Assembly: GCA_964471915.1 (NCBI GenBank)
Contig: CAYYID010000024.1
Coordinates: 1-64,000 of the forward strand
Direction of reading: 5' to 3'
From: JAIEPW01 sp964471915
GTDB taxonomy: Bacteria; Acidobacteriota; Terriglobia; Bryobacterales; Bryobacteraceae
Length of the DNA stretch: 64,000 nt
The notes under the pieces were generated by a model. It was not told the DNA's origin and searched no databases. It saw nothing but the letters and a program-made list of their open reading frames with translations. Below, piece by piece: positions 50,451 to 59,499 of the stretch. The position numbers and the translations under genes were made by a program. Each line of letters opens with the position of its first letter. Positions within the stretch are counted from its first letter, which is position 1.

Positions 50451-53400
50451 ATGCTCAGGCTGGGATTTCTTGCCATCGCCGGGATTTTGACCCTTGGCGT
50501 CTTCGATCAGGCGTCCGCGCAAACGGCAACGTTACGCGGTACGGTAACAGACCAAAGCGGCGCGGTTATGGGCCAGGCGAAGGTCACGCTCCGCAACGTC
50601 GGCAAGGGCTGGGTCCGCACCGCCACGACGTCGGAGGGCGGCGACTACGTCTTCACCCAGATCCCGCCGGAAACCTACACGCTCCTGGTGGAGCAGACCG
50701 GTTTCGTGGGCGAGGAACGCAAGGACGTCGTGCTGCAGGTGAACCAGGAGGTCCGCATCGACTTCGCGCTGAAGGTCGGCTCGACCTCAGACAAGGTGGT
50801 GGTGGAGGCGGCGGCGCCGCTGGTACAGTCCGAGAACGCAACCACCGGCGCGGTGGTCGAGGAGCGCAAGATCAAGGAACTGCCGTTGAACGGGCGCGAG
50901 TTCTGGCAACTGGCACAGCTTTCGCCGATGGTAATGACGCCGACGCAGAATTCGAGCCTCGGATTCCGGGGCGGCTTCAACGTCGCGGGTTCGGCCGAGT
51001 TGAACAACGCGTTCATCATGGACGGCATCGACAACAACGACCAGACTACGGGCCAGCCCACGCACCGGCCCAGCGTCGACGGCATCCAGGAGTTCAAGGT
51101 GCTGACGGGCATATATCCGGCGGAGTACGGCCGGCAGTCCGGCGGGCAGATCGTCATCACGACGAAATCCGGCACGAACGAAATCCACGGCACCGCGTTT
51201 TACTTCCACCGCAACGACAACCTGGACGCGCGCAACTTCTTCAATCCCGGCGCGCTGCCGGAGCTGAAGCGGCACCAGTACGGCGCCTCGGTGGGCGGAC
51301 CGGTTTTCAAGAACCGGACGTTCTACTTCGGCACGTATGAGGCCCTGCGGCTTGGGGAGGGCGTTGCCCAGTTGCGCTCGGTGCCGACCGACCGCATGTG
51401 GACCGGCGACCTCTCCGAGCTGAACAAGGTGATTCGGGATCCGCGCGGCGGCAACTTCGCGAACGCACGCATTCCCTCCGACCGTCTCGACCAGACCAGC
51501 CTGAAGTTCCGGCCCTTCTGGCCCAAGCCCAACCTGCCGGGCGCGCTCAACAACTACGCCTTCGTCGGCACTCGGACGTCCGACGTCGACCAGTTCTCCG
51601 GACGGGTCGACCACCGTTTCTCGGACAAGGATTCGCTTTACGGCAGCTACCAGTTCAGCCAGCGCGAGAACGTCGAACCGTCGAACGCACTATGCTCGAA
51701 CCGCGGTTTGCCGCTCTTTTCCTGCACCGAGCCCGAGCGGACCCAGATCTTCTCTCTGGTGCAGATCCACGCCTTCACGCCGGGCCTCTTGAACGAGTTC
51801 CGGATCGGCTTCAACCGGATCCGCACGAACCGGTTCCAGGATGACCGGGAACTCGGCGACATCGTCCGCCAGATCGGCATCCAGGGTCTGCCCACCACCG
51901 ACTTCTTCAACGGCGGCGTACCTCAGGTTTCGGTAACCGGCTTCGCCACGATTGGCGGACCCACCAACCTGCCGCAGGGCCGCCGGGTGACTAACTACAA
52001 CCTCGTCAACGGAACCACTTGGGTGAAGGGCCGCCACACCATGAAAGGCGGCATCGACTACAAGAAATACCTTTTCAACAGCTTCTTCACCAGCTTCGGC
52101 CGAGGCGCCTTCACCTTTAACGGGCAGTTCACCGGCGACGGCCTCGCCGACTTCCTCATCGGAGGACTGCGCCAGACGCAGCGCCAACCCGGCGAGCCGT
52201 TCAACAACATCTACAACTTCTCCCTCGGGGCGTACTTCCAGGACGACTGGCAAATCTCGAGGAAGTTGACCTTGAATTTGGGCCTGCGCTACGACTACAA
52301 CCAGCCGATCCTGGAGCGCGTGGACAAGAACGCCAGCTACGATCCGAAGACCGGCAACATCGTCGTCGCCGACGGCCGCTTGGTCAACACGACGGGCGGA
52401 CAGTTGGTGAACGCCGGCAACTCGACGCTCGGCCGCCAGATGTGGCGTCCGGATCGCAACAACTGGGCGCCGCGGGTCGGCATCGCGTACCGGCCCTTCG
52501 GCGATAACAATACCGTGATCCGCGCCGGCTACGGCTGGTTCTATAACCTGATCGTCTCGGCCAACGGCCTCTCCACGATGTATCGGGGCCTACCGTTCCG
52601 CCGCGCCGAGACGTTTATCAACACGACGACCAACGTGATTGCGACGTGGGCGAATCCATTCCCGGCGAACGTCTCGGGCGGCGGCCTGAACCCGCAGGGC
52701 ATCAACGCCGATTTCCGCGACGCTTACATGCAGCAGTGGACGTTCGGCATCCAACGCCAGGTGACTAAGGACATGGTGGCAGAGGTGACCTACTTCGGAT
52801 CCAAAGGCACACGCCTGCCGCTGAACTTCGACATCAACCAGCCGGCGCCCGGTCCGGGTTCGATCGCTGCGCGGCGGCCGTTCCCGCAATGGGGTGCGGT
52901 CAATTGGCGCGAGTCGGTGGGCAACTCCAGCTTCAACGCGCTTACCACGCGCCTCGAGCACCGCTTTGCCCGGGGCCTGACGTTCCTCGGCACGTACACC
53001 TACTCGCACTCCATCGACTTCGGCAATCAGCCCGCCGGTTCGGGTGACGGCGAGGCCGGCATCCTGAATCCGCTCAACCTGCGCGCCGAGCGTGGCCACT
53101 CCGAGTTCGATACGCGCCACCGCGCCATCGCGTCGTTCGTCTACGATCTGCCGATGGGCCGGGGCCGCGCCCTCTTCGGCGGTGCTTCGGGCTGGGTGCA
53201 GCAGTTGCTCGGCGGCTGGCAGACCAGCGGTATCTTCCTGGCACAGACCGGCCGGCCGTTCACCGTCATAACCGCCCGCGATATCTCCAACACCGGCAAC
53301 ACGGCCAACCGCCCCTTCCTGGTGGGCGATCCGAACGACGGCGAACGGAGACCGGAGCGGTGGTTCAACACCGCCGCTTTCTCCGACGCTCTGCCAGCCG

Positions 53401-53660
53401 GCGTCTTCCGGTTCGGCGATGTGGGCACGAACACGCTGTTCTCAGACGGCGTTGTCAATGTCGACGCCACGCTGTTCAAGAACTTCACCATGCTCAACGA
53501 GCGTCTGCGGATCCAGTTCCGCAGCGAGTTCTTCAACCTGTTCAACCACGCGAACTTCGGGATCCCGGACCGCAACCTCGCTTCGGGCACCTTCGGCCGC
53601 GTGTCGCAGACTTCGACGCTGAACCGGCAGATCCAGTTCGGCATGAAGTTCGTCTTCTGA
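50451..53660 (+). CDS. Oar-like TonB-dependent receptor
   Basis: This 1069-residue outer-membrane receptor has a signal peptide (GILTLGVFDQASAQ) and an N-terminal carboxypeptidase-like regulatory domain (about 25-115: TATLRGTVTDQSGAVMGQAK). The plug follows at about 120-245, with EERKIKELPLNGREFWQLAQ and AEYGRQSGGQIVITTKSGTN. The large barrel ends in the aromatic IQFGMKFVF. This Oar-type receptor is very common in Acidobacteria, and its ligand is generally thought to be oligosaccharide or protein. GGGAGGACT precedes the ATG. It is followed by a stem-loop that probably terminates it. Confidence 0.93.
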   Translation: MLRLGFLAIAGILTLGVFDQASAQTATLRGTVTDQSGAVMGQAKVTLRNVGKGWVRTATTSEGGDYVFTQIPPETYTLLVEQTGFVGEERKDVVLQVNQEVRIDFALKVGSTSDKVVVEAAAPLVQSENATTGAVVEERKIKELPLNGREFWQLAQLSPMVMTPTQNSSLGFRGGFNVAGSAELNNAFIMDGIDNNDQTTGQPTHRPSVDGIQEFKVLTGIYPAEYGRQSGGQIVITTKSGTNEIHGTAFYFHRNDNLDARNFFNPGALPELKRHQYGASVGGPVFKNRTFYFGTYEALRLGEGVAQLRSVPTDRMWTGDLSELNKVIRDPRGGNFANARIPSDRLDQTSLKFRPFWPKPNLPGALNNYAFVGTRTSDVDQFSGRVDHRFSDKDSLYGSYQFSQRENVEPSNALCSNRGLPLFSCTEPERTQIFSLVQIHAFTPGLLNEFRIGFNRIRTNRFQDDRELGDIVRQIGIQGLPTTDFFNGGVPQVSVTGFATIGGPTNLPQGRRVTNYNLVNGTTWVKGRHTMKGGIDYKKYLFNSFFTSFGRGAFTFNGQFTGDGLADFLIGGLRQTQRQPGEPFNNIYNFSLGAYFQDDWQISRKLTLNLGLRYDYNQPILERVDKNASYDPKTGNIVVADGRLVNTTGGQLVNAGNSTLGRQMWRPDRNNWAPRVGIAYRPFGDNNTVIRAGYGWFYNLIVSANGLSTMYRGLPFRRAETFINTTTNVIATWANPFPANVSGGGLNPQGINADFRDAYMQQWTFGIQRQVTKDMVAEVTYFGSKGTRLPLNFDINQPAPGPGSIAARRPFPQWGAVNWRESVGNSSFNALTTRLEHRFARGLTFLGTYTYSHSIDFGNQPAGSGDGEAGILNPLNLRAERGHSEFDTRHRAIASFVYDLPMGRGRALFGGASGWVQQLLGGWQTSGIFLAQTGRPFTVITARDISNTGNTANRPFLVGDPNDGERRPERWFNTAAFSDALPAGVFRFGDVGTNTLFSDGVVNVDATLFKNFTMLNERLRIQFRSEFFNLFNHANFGIPDRNLASGTFGRVSQTSTLNRQIQFGMKFVF

Positions 53661-53664
53661 TACC

Positions 53665-53684
53665 GGGGCAGGCTTCCCTGCCCC
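53665..53684. terminator. Hairpin between the Oar-like receptor and AsmA genes
   Basis: GGGGCAGG pairs with CCTGCCCC (8 bp) around a CTTC loop in the 27-base gap between two convergent genes. It lacks a U-run but could act as a bidirectional terminator. Confidence 0.5.
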
Positions 53685-53687
53685 CGC

Positions 53688-56147
53688 CTACGGCTTCTTC
53701 TCTCTCTTCTTGCGCAGCCGGTCGAACAAGTCGCCCAGGGCGCCGTCGGGCTTCGCTCCCTCGGCCGGCGACTTGCCCGTGAGGGCGTCGAGGAGGCCCT
53801 TCGTGCTCGCCGGCAGTACGCTTTGCAGTTTCAGCTTGCCGACCTGCTCCGCGTCGGGCGCGAAGCGGGGCGCGCCGAAGCTGCCCGAAATGAGGGCCGG
53901 CACCACCAGTTCCCCGTTCTGATTGCCCAGCGCGGTGGTCAGCCAGCCGCCAACGCGGTCGCCGCCCAGCGCCCCGGCGCCGGACTTCTGCAGGAACTCT
54001 TTAGTGAGGATCGCGGTGGCCCGCAGGTTGAGCTTCTGATCGGCCAGGCCGATGGCGCCGCTGGCGCCCAGGGAACCGCCGTCGAAGGCGGCGCGCAGGT
54101 CCTGGGTGCGGGCCAGGCCGGAAACGATGTCGAAGGTCCCGTCCAGCTTCAGGATGTCGGTGTAGGGCGTCTCGCGTTGCGCGTACCCGAGGAACCGGGC
54201 AATCGACGCGACTTCGTTGAGCACGTTGACGCCCTCCAGCCGCCCCCGCGGCATGGACAGCCGGACCTTGCCGTTCAACGAGGGCGCGATCTGCTCCGCG
54301 CCGGCCGCGCTGAACTGAAGATCCGCGTCGCCGGAAAGCGGCCCGCTGAGGCTCCGCAGGGAACTCATGGCGGCCAGCAGTTTCTGGGTCTCGACATTGG
54401 CAAGCTTGGCGCGCACCACATAGCGGGCCGGCGTCTGGTTGAGGTCCGCGGTGAGCACGCCGCCGAGCTGGCCGCCGAAGCAGGCGCTCGAGACCGGACT
54501 CAGGGTCAGCATGCCGCGGGAGAGGGCGACCGTGGCCTTCACGTCCGTCAGTACCATCCGGTCGAGGCTCAGCTTGCCGAGAGTCACCGTGCCGCGGGCG
54601 GTGATGTCGCCGAGCCCGAGGCCGCCCGCCGCGGAAGGGTGCTCCGTGCGCCACTGCCGGATGGCGGCGGCGTCGAAATTGTCCATCGCGGCACGGAATT
54701 CGAGGTTCGGCTTGTCGAAGCCGGTGAGCGTCGCGCTGCCGGAGAGACGGCTGGCGCCGAGCGACGCCTCGACGTCTTCGAGGGTGACGCGTTCGCCGGC
54801 GAACTTCGCGCGCGCCTTGCGCACGCCCAGCGATTCCGGCAGCGCGGCGAGCTTCAGCTCGACGTTTTGCAGCGAACCGGCGCCGGCGTACGTCCATTTT
54901 CCTCCGGCGCGGCGGAGCGTCGCGTCTAGTGAAACTTCACCCTTGCCGGACATGCCGTCCGGCCGGAGGCCGTAGGCGGAGGCGATGCGGAGCAGCTCTT
55001 CGAGGCTCGCGCCCGAGGTCCGCAGCATGACCTCTGCCTGTGGGTTCTCGGTCTGGTAGGCGCTGACGCGAGCCTGCGCCGTGAGCTGGGTGCGGCCAGT
55101 CTCGACGCGGAAGGAGTTCGTCACTAGGGTCTCGGGCGTGAACTCGATGCGCAGCGCCGAGGCGCGGACGGGCTCCCGCAGATCCTTGCCGGAAATGCGG
55201 GCGTCGGAGGCGGCGATGGCCCCGCGGAAGGCGGGCGCGGCAGGCGCGCCGGTGACGGCGACGTCGATATCCACGGCGCCTTCGGCCTGCAGCCCCGCGG
55301 GCAAGCTGGCGCCGAAAAGTCCGGCGACGCGGAGCAGGTCGCCGAGCGGCGCCTGCGTGGACTGGATCCGCAGGTCGAGCGCCTGCTCCCCGATCCGGCC
55401 GGTGGCCGCGGCGGAGAGAGCGCCGAGCTTGGCGCGCAGCGAGCGCATCTCGAAACCGCCGCCCGAGTACGTTCCGTCGAACTCCGCCGTCAGGATTTCC
55501 TTGAGACGCTCGGAGCGAACCTCGACGTTCCCCTTTGCGGTGGTCCCATTGCCGGCCGGAGCGAAGTCGGCGCGAACGGCGACATCGGAGCGCGCCGCGT
55601 CCAGCCGGACCTTCGCCTCCAGAGACCCGGGAGCGCCACCCAAGCCGCCGCGGAGCGTCACGCTGATGTGCTCGAATTGCTGCCGGCGGCCGTCGCGGGT
55701 GATGCCGAGTGTGCCGTCGCGGATCGCCAGGCGGTTCAGGGTCAGCGGCTGCGCCGCGGAGCCTCCCTCGGTCTCGTAGTTCCACTTGCCGGCGGGCGAC
55801 CGGATCAACTCCACGGCGGGGGTATCGAGTTCCACGCCCTGCAGTTCCACCTCCCGGCGCAGCAGCGGCCACAGGGCCATCTGGACACGGACGCCGCGCG
55901 CGGCCACCATCGGCGTTGCGTCGGGGAAGCCGGCGGGCTGGCGGATCACGAGGTCCTGCAACGAAATGGCCGGAGGGAGAAACCGCATCTCCATCCGGCC
56001 GATCTTGACTTGACGTTGTAACCGGGCTTCCAACTGCGCTTGCAGAGGGGCGCGCAGCGAATCCGGGTCAAAGGTGAAGAACAGGGCCGCCGCCACGAAA
56101 GCTGCGGCCGCAAGAACAATCGCGGCGATAAGGACAGGCTTGCGCAT
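53688..56147 (-). CDS. AsmA-family protein
   Basis: The 819-residue protein starts with an inner-membrane anchor (KPVLIAAIVLAAAAFVAAALFF) and is otherwise beta-rich and periplasmic. It shows the N-terminal AsmA pattern (LRAPLQAQLEARLQRQVKIG) and the C-terminal AsmA_2-like part (RGMLTLSPVSSACFGGQLGG, LSGDADLQFSAAGAEQ, GKVRLSMPRGRLEGVNVLN, TFDIVSGLARTQDL). Such proteins form long lipid-transfer grooves between the membranes. The start at ATG 56147 follows CAGGAGCG. The C-terminus has a basic tail (RKKREKKP). It converges with the Oar-like receptor gene, with a hairpin between. Confidence 0.9.
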   Translation of the reverse strand: MRKPVLIAAIVLAAAAFVAAALFFTFDPDSLRAPLQAQLEARLQRQVKIGRMEMRFLPPAISLQDLVIRQPAGFPDATPMVAARGVRVQMALWPLLRREVELQGVELDTPAVELIRSPAGKWNYETEGGSAAQPLTLNRLAIRDGTLGITRDGRRQQFEHISVTLRGGLGGAPGSLEAKVRLDAARSDVAVRADFAPAGNGTTAKGNVEVRSERLKEILTAEFDGTYSGGGFEMRSLRAKLGALSAAATGRIGEQALDLRIQSTQAPLGDLLRVAGLFGASLPAGLQAEGAVDIDVAVTGAPAAPAFRGAIAASDARISGKDLREPVRASALRIEFTPETLVTNSFRVETGRTQLTAQARVSAYQTENPQAEVMLRTSGASLEELLRIASAYGLRPDGMSGKGEVSLDATLRRAGGKWTYAGAGSLQNVELKLAALPESLGVRKARAKFAGERVTLEDVEASLGASRLSGSATLTGFDKPNLEFRAAMDNFDAAAIRQWRTEHPSAAGGLGLGDITARGTVTLGKLSLDRMVLTDVKATVALSRGMLTLSPVSSACFGGQLGGVLTADLNQTPARYVVRAKLANVETQKLLAAMSSLRSLSGPLSGDADLQFSAAGAEQIAPSLNGKVRLSMPRGRLEGVNVLNEVASIARFLGYAQRETPYTDILKLDGTFDIVSGLARTQDLRAAFDGGSLGASGAIGLADQKLNLRATAILTKEFLQKSGAGALGGDRVGGWLTTALGNQNGELVVPALISGSFGAPRFAPDAEQVGKLKLQSVLPASTKGLLDALTGKSPAEGAKPDGALGDLFDRLRKKREKKP

Positions 56148-56183
56148 AAATCGCTCCTGCCCCCATGATCGCAACTTTGCGCG

Positions 56184-56465
56184 CTAGCGCTGCAGCTGCG
56201 TCGAGGCGACCCACTGGCCGTAGAGGAAGTAGCAGGCCAGCGCCACGCCGAGAATCGCTACCGCGATGGTCAGCCGTTTGCCCCAGGCATCGATGCCGTC
56301 CAACCGGCGAGCGACCAAGGCCTGTTGACTCACCAGTTGCACCTCGCTGTCTCGCAGATGCACCATGTCGTCTTCATGGGAAGCGACCACTTTGCGATAG
56401 ATCGCCAGCGCCACAACCACGCAAGCCATGGCACCCCAAACGCCTAAGAGCATTGTAAAGGTCAT
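56184..56465 (-). CDS. Small membrane protein with two helices
   Basis: This 93-residue protein has a transmembrane helix near each end (MTFTMLLGVWGAMACVVVAL and TIAVAILGVALACYFLYGQW) and a soluble middle of about 40 residues with HEDDMVHLRDSEVQLVSQQA, likely helical. I recognise no family. The near-perfect ribosome site TTAGGAGG supports ATG 56465. It could be a small coiled-coil membrane subunit of unknown role. Confidence 0.7.
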   Translation of the reverse strand: MTFTMLLGVWGAMACVVVALAIYRKVVASHEDDMVHLRDSEVQLVSQQALVARRLDGIDAWGKRLTIAVAILGVALACYFLYGQWVASTQLQR

Positions 56466-56596
56466 GTTGCCTCCTAAGGGGCGTTCCGATACATAAGTCC
56501 CAGGAACCGCCACCCTGGACGAGGCAATTGGCGTGCCGCCGGCAAGTGCTTGAAAACACTTACCCGCAACCAGGCGATTGGGGCAAAATCCCCAGC

Positions 56597-57559
56597 CTAA
56601 ACCGTGAAGAAACCCATTTGCCCGCCGGTGTGCCAGAACAAGGCAGTTTCCGTTTCGAGAAGCCGGCCGGAGCGGATCCAGGCGATCAACCCGGCCATGG
56701 CCTTGCCGGTGTACACGGGGTCCAGGATCAGACCCTCAAACCGGGCCGCGAGCGCGATGGCCTCGTCGCGGCCGGGTCCGGGAAGCCCATAACCCTCACC
56801 GACCAGGGTGTCGTCCACGATCACCGGACGATCGTGGAGCGGCGTGTCGAGCAGAAGCGCGATGCCCGCGCGCAACCTGGCCACCACGGCGGCAATGGAC
56901 GCCGCGGAGTCGTCTGCCGAGATTCCGATGAGGCGCGTCGCGTTCCAGCCCGCTAGCTGCACGCCCGCCTCGAGACCGGCCTGGGTGCCGCCCGAGGAAG
57001 TGCAGTGGAAGATCCAGTCGGGCGGCTTCTCCAACTGCCCGCCCAGTTCCTGGACGGCGCGGACGAAACCGAGTGCGCCGAGCGGCGTCGAGGCGCCGAG
57101 CGGGATCACGCAGGGGCGACGGCCGGCGCCCTGCAGATCGGCCGCGAGTTCGTCCATGCGGGCGGTCCGTTCGCGGCGGTCGGCGACGCGGTGCACGGTG
57201 GCGCCGTAGAGCTGGTCGAGCCACAGGCTCGCGGTGTTTTCGGACGCTCCCGGGGGCGTATTCATCACCAGGTGGCATTCGAGGCCTAACCGGGCGGCGG
57301 CCGCCGCGGTGATGCGGCAATGGTTGGACCGGATGCCGCCGCAGGTGATCAGCGTGTCCGCACCCTGGGCGAGCGCCTGGGCGATCACATACTCGAGCTT
57401 GCGGACCTTGTTACCTCCGAAGCCGACGCCAGTGAGGTCATCGCGTTTCACCAGGAGGCGCGGACAACCGGGGCCGAGCTGGCTGCGGAGGCGAGACAGG
57501 TCCTCCACCGGCGTGGGGTAGCCGAGGGGCAGGCGGGAGATCGCGGCAAGTTCTGGCAC
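56597..57559 (-). CDS. D-cysteine desulfhydrase/ACC deaminase family enzyme
   Basis: This 320-residue PLP-dependent enzyme of fold type II has Lys51 in GVGFGGNKVRKLEY (Schiff-base lysine), the substrate-binding GGIRSNHCRITAAAAARLG, and phosphate-binding CTSSGGTQAGLEAG. The family splits D-cysteine to H2S, pyruvate and ammonia, or deaminates 1-aminocyclopropane-1-carboxylate; sequence alone does not settle which. The start is a GTG at 57559; longer frames run into the divergent MauE-like gene. Confidence 0.88.
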   Translation of the reverse strand: MPELAAISRLPLGYPTPVEDLSRLRSQLGPGCPRLLVKRDDLTGVGFGGNKVRKLEYVIAQALAQGADTLITCGGIRSNHCRITAAAAARLGLECHLVMNTPPGASENTASLWLDQLYGATVHRVADRRERTARMDELAADLQGAGRRPCVIPLGASTPLGALGFVRAVQELGGQLEKPPDWIFHCTSSGGTQAGLEAGVQLAGWNATRLIGISADDSAASIAAVVARLRAGIALLLDTPLHDRPVIVDDTLVGEGYGLPGPGRDEAIALAARFEGLILDPVYTGKAMAGLIAWIRSGRLLETETALFWHTGGQMGFFTV

Positions 57560-57561
57560 GG

Positions 57562-57567
57562 TAGAAT
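57562..57567 (+). promoter_or_regulatory. TAGAAT -10 element before the MauE/DoxX gene
   Basis: TAGAAT ends 7 bases before the ATG at 57575, with no Shine-Dalgarno sequence between them; transcription would start at or next to the start codon. Confidence 0.4.
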
Positions 57568-57574
57568 CTTGAGT

Positions 57575-58504
57575 ATGCAGGAAACTTTGCCCGGTGCGCT
57601 GGCACCCGGCTCGCATTCCGTGGAAGTCCCGGCCTGGAAGTCCGTGGCCGGCCATGCCGCAGCCGCAGCCATAGCGGTGCTGTTCGTCGTCGCCGGCGTG
57701 TGGAAGATCACCAATCCGTTCACGTGGTCGACGATGCTGGAGCAATTGCAGGTCTGGTACCAGGTGAGCCTGCCGTTCACCATCGGACTGGGCATTGCCG
57801 AGACCTTCGCCGGGGTCCTGATCCTGCTGCCGCGATTCCGCCGCTGGGGAGCGTGGCTGACGGCGCTCCTGCTGGTGGTCTTCATGGTGTATGTCGGCTG
57901 GAATTACACGACGCTGATCGGGAAGGAGTGCAGTTGCTTCCCGTGGGTGAAGCGCACGGTGGGACCGGGCTTCTTCGTGGGGGACGTCGTGATGCTGGCG
58001 CTGGCGGCGCTGGCCGGATTCTGGGCCAAGCCCTCGCAAGGGTTGCGGGTGGCCGCCGTGGCGCTGGGCGCCATCAGCGTGTTCGCGGCCGTGAACCTGG
58101 GCGTCGCCTACTCGCGCGAAACTGGCACCGAAGCTCCGGAATCGATCGTCGCCGATGGCCAGCCGTTCGCCCTTCGTTCGGGCCGCGTGTTCCTGTATTT
58201 CTACGACCCCATGTGCATGCACTGCGACCAGGCGGCGCGCGAGATGGCGAAGTACAAGTGGGCTCCGGACGTGCGCCTGGTGGCGCTGCACACTGCCATG
58301 CCGCAGTTCGCGGCGCAATTCCTCAAGGACACCGGATTCCGGGCAGCGTCTTCGCCGGACTGGCAGCCGCTGAAAGCGATTTTTCCGTTCGGAGACGCGC
58401 CGTTCGGCGTCGCGCTGGAGCGGGGGCGGCAGAAGGCGGCGCTCCGGACCTTCGCGGGCGATGAACCGAAGGCGTCACTGCAGAAGCTCGGCTTCGTCGA
58501 GTAG
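57575..58504 (+). CDS. MauE/DoxX membrane protein fused to a thioredoxin-like domain
   Basis: The 309-residue protein has a four-helix DoxX/MauE membrane region (about 25-180) with a Cys-x-Cys pair (Cys119, Cys121 in GKECSCFPW), as in MauE-type proteins. The C-terminal part (about 185-309) has a thioredoxin-like fold with the redox motif Cys214-Met-His-Cys217 in FYDPMCMHCDQA. Together they should move reducing power across the membrane and deliver it to an extracytoplasmic disulfide. The start at ATG 57575 lies 8 bases after a TAGAAT box. It is divergent from the PLP enzyme and convergent with the oxidoreductase gene. Confidence 0.85.
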   Translation: MQETLPGALAPGSHSVEVPAWKSVAGHAAAAAIAVLFVVAGVWKITNPFTWSTMLEQLQVWYQVSLPFTIGLGIAETFAGVLILLPRFRRWGAWLTALLLVVFMVYVGWNYTTLIGKECSCFPWVKRTVGPGFFVGDVVMLALAALAGFWAKPSQGLRVAAVALGAISVFAAVNLGVAYSRETGTEAPESIVADGQPFALRSGRVFLYFYDPMCMHCDQAAREMAKYKWAPDVRLVALHTAMPQFAAQFLKDTGFRAASSPDWQPLKAIFPFGDAPFGVALERGRQKAALRTFAGDEPKASLQKLGFVE

Positions 58505-58506
58505 TC

Positions 58507-59436
58507 CTAAACGCGGATGCGGGTGTTCGCTTCCGCACTCCGATAACAGGCGTCCACCAGTTCGACGCTGCGCAGGCCGTCGAAGGCGGTGACCGGCGCC
58601 GGCGTGCCGTTGGTGACGGCGTCCACGAACTGGCGGTCGCCTTCGGCGAGCCCGAACCGGGTGGGAAAGTCGATCGCCCGGAAGTCCTGGGTCTGCGTTT
58701 CCGTATCCAGGCCGATGCGCCACTGGATCTGCTCCACTTCGGAGGTCTCGATGGTGGCGTACTCGCCGAAGACCTCCACGCGCTCGTAGGGGAAGAACCA
58801 GCTGGCGTAGGCGGCCGTGACAAAGGTGGCGTGCATGCCGGAGACGAACTCCACCAGCAGCGAGAACTCGTTCTTGCCCGACAGGCGCGCGTCGAGCGAG
58901 GCGATCTCGCCGAACTGGAAGCGCATCATGTCGAACATGTGGATCGGCGTCTCGTAGAGGTAGCCGCCGGTGACGGCGTCGTCGCCGGTCCAGGCGGGCT
59001 TCAGGAGTTCACCGCGGTTCATCTTGATGTGCGCGGTGTGCGCGGGCGATTGCGCCAGCAGTTCCTTCAGCTTCTTGTAGGCCGGCGCGAAGCGGCGGTT
59101 GTGACCCACCTGGAAGACTTGGCGGGAAGCCGCGGCGGCTTCGTGGAGACGCCGGGCGTCGTCCAAGGTGACGCTGAACGGCTTTTCCAGAAACACGTGC
59201 TTGCCAGCGGCGATGGCCTGGAGGGCCATGTCGCAATGGCGGCGGTTGGGGGCGCCGATGTAGACCGCCTCGCAACGATCGAGCAGTTCTTCATACGAAG
59301 CCGCGGGCACGGCGCCGCGGCGGGCCGGGTCGGCATCGTAGATGGCGGCAACCTCGGCGCGCGGGTCCTGCTTCAGATTCTCGTGGTGGACTTGTCCGAT
59401 GTAGCCGTAGCCGGCGATTCCGATTTTGAGGGTCAT
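58507..59436 (-). CDS. Gfo/Idh/MocA-family oxidoreductase
   Basis: The 309-residue NAD(P)-dependent protein has a Rossmann motif GIAGYGYIGQVHHENL near the start, the hallmark Glu84-Lys85-Pro86 in VFLEKPFSV, and the C-terminal Gfo/Idh substrate domain with GGYLYETPIHMFDMMRFQFG. Members oxidise or reduce sugars such as inositol, or act on nucleotide sugars; the substrate is not evident. It is divergent from the polysaccharide deacetylase gene by 63 bases. Confidence 0.92.
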   Translation of the reverse strand: MTLKIGIAGYGYIGQVHHENLKQDPRAEVAAIYDADPARRGAVPAASYEELLDRCEAVYIGAPNRRHCDMALQAIAAGKHVFLEKPFSVTLDDARRLHEAAAASRQVFQVGHNRRFAPAYKKLKELLAQSPAHTAHIKMNRGELLKPAWTGDDAVTGGYLYETPIHMFDMMRFQFGEIASLDARLSGKNEFSLLVEFVSGMHATFVTAAYASWFFPYERVEVFGEYATIETSEVEQIQWRIGLDTETQTQDFRAIDFPTRFGLAEGDRQFVDAVTNGTPAPVTAFDGLRSVELVDACYRSAEANTRIRV

Positions 59437-59487
59437 GAGCGGCGTTCCGAGGCAATGATACTGAAGTCCGGGTGGCGCCGGGCGGCG

Positions 59488-59493
59488 TACAAT
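59488..59493 (+). promoter_or_regulatory. TACAAT -10 element before the deacetylase gene
   Basis: TACAAT ends 6 bases before the ATG at 59500, with no ribosome-binding sequence, consistent with a leaderless message. Confidence 0.4.
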
Positions 59494-59499
59494 ACGCGC

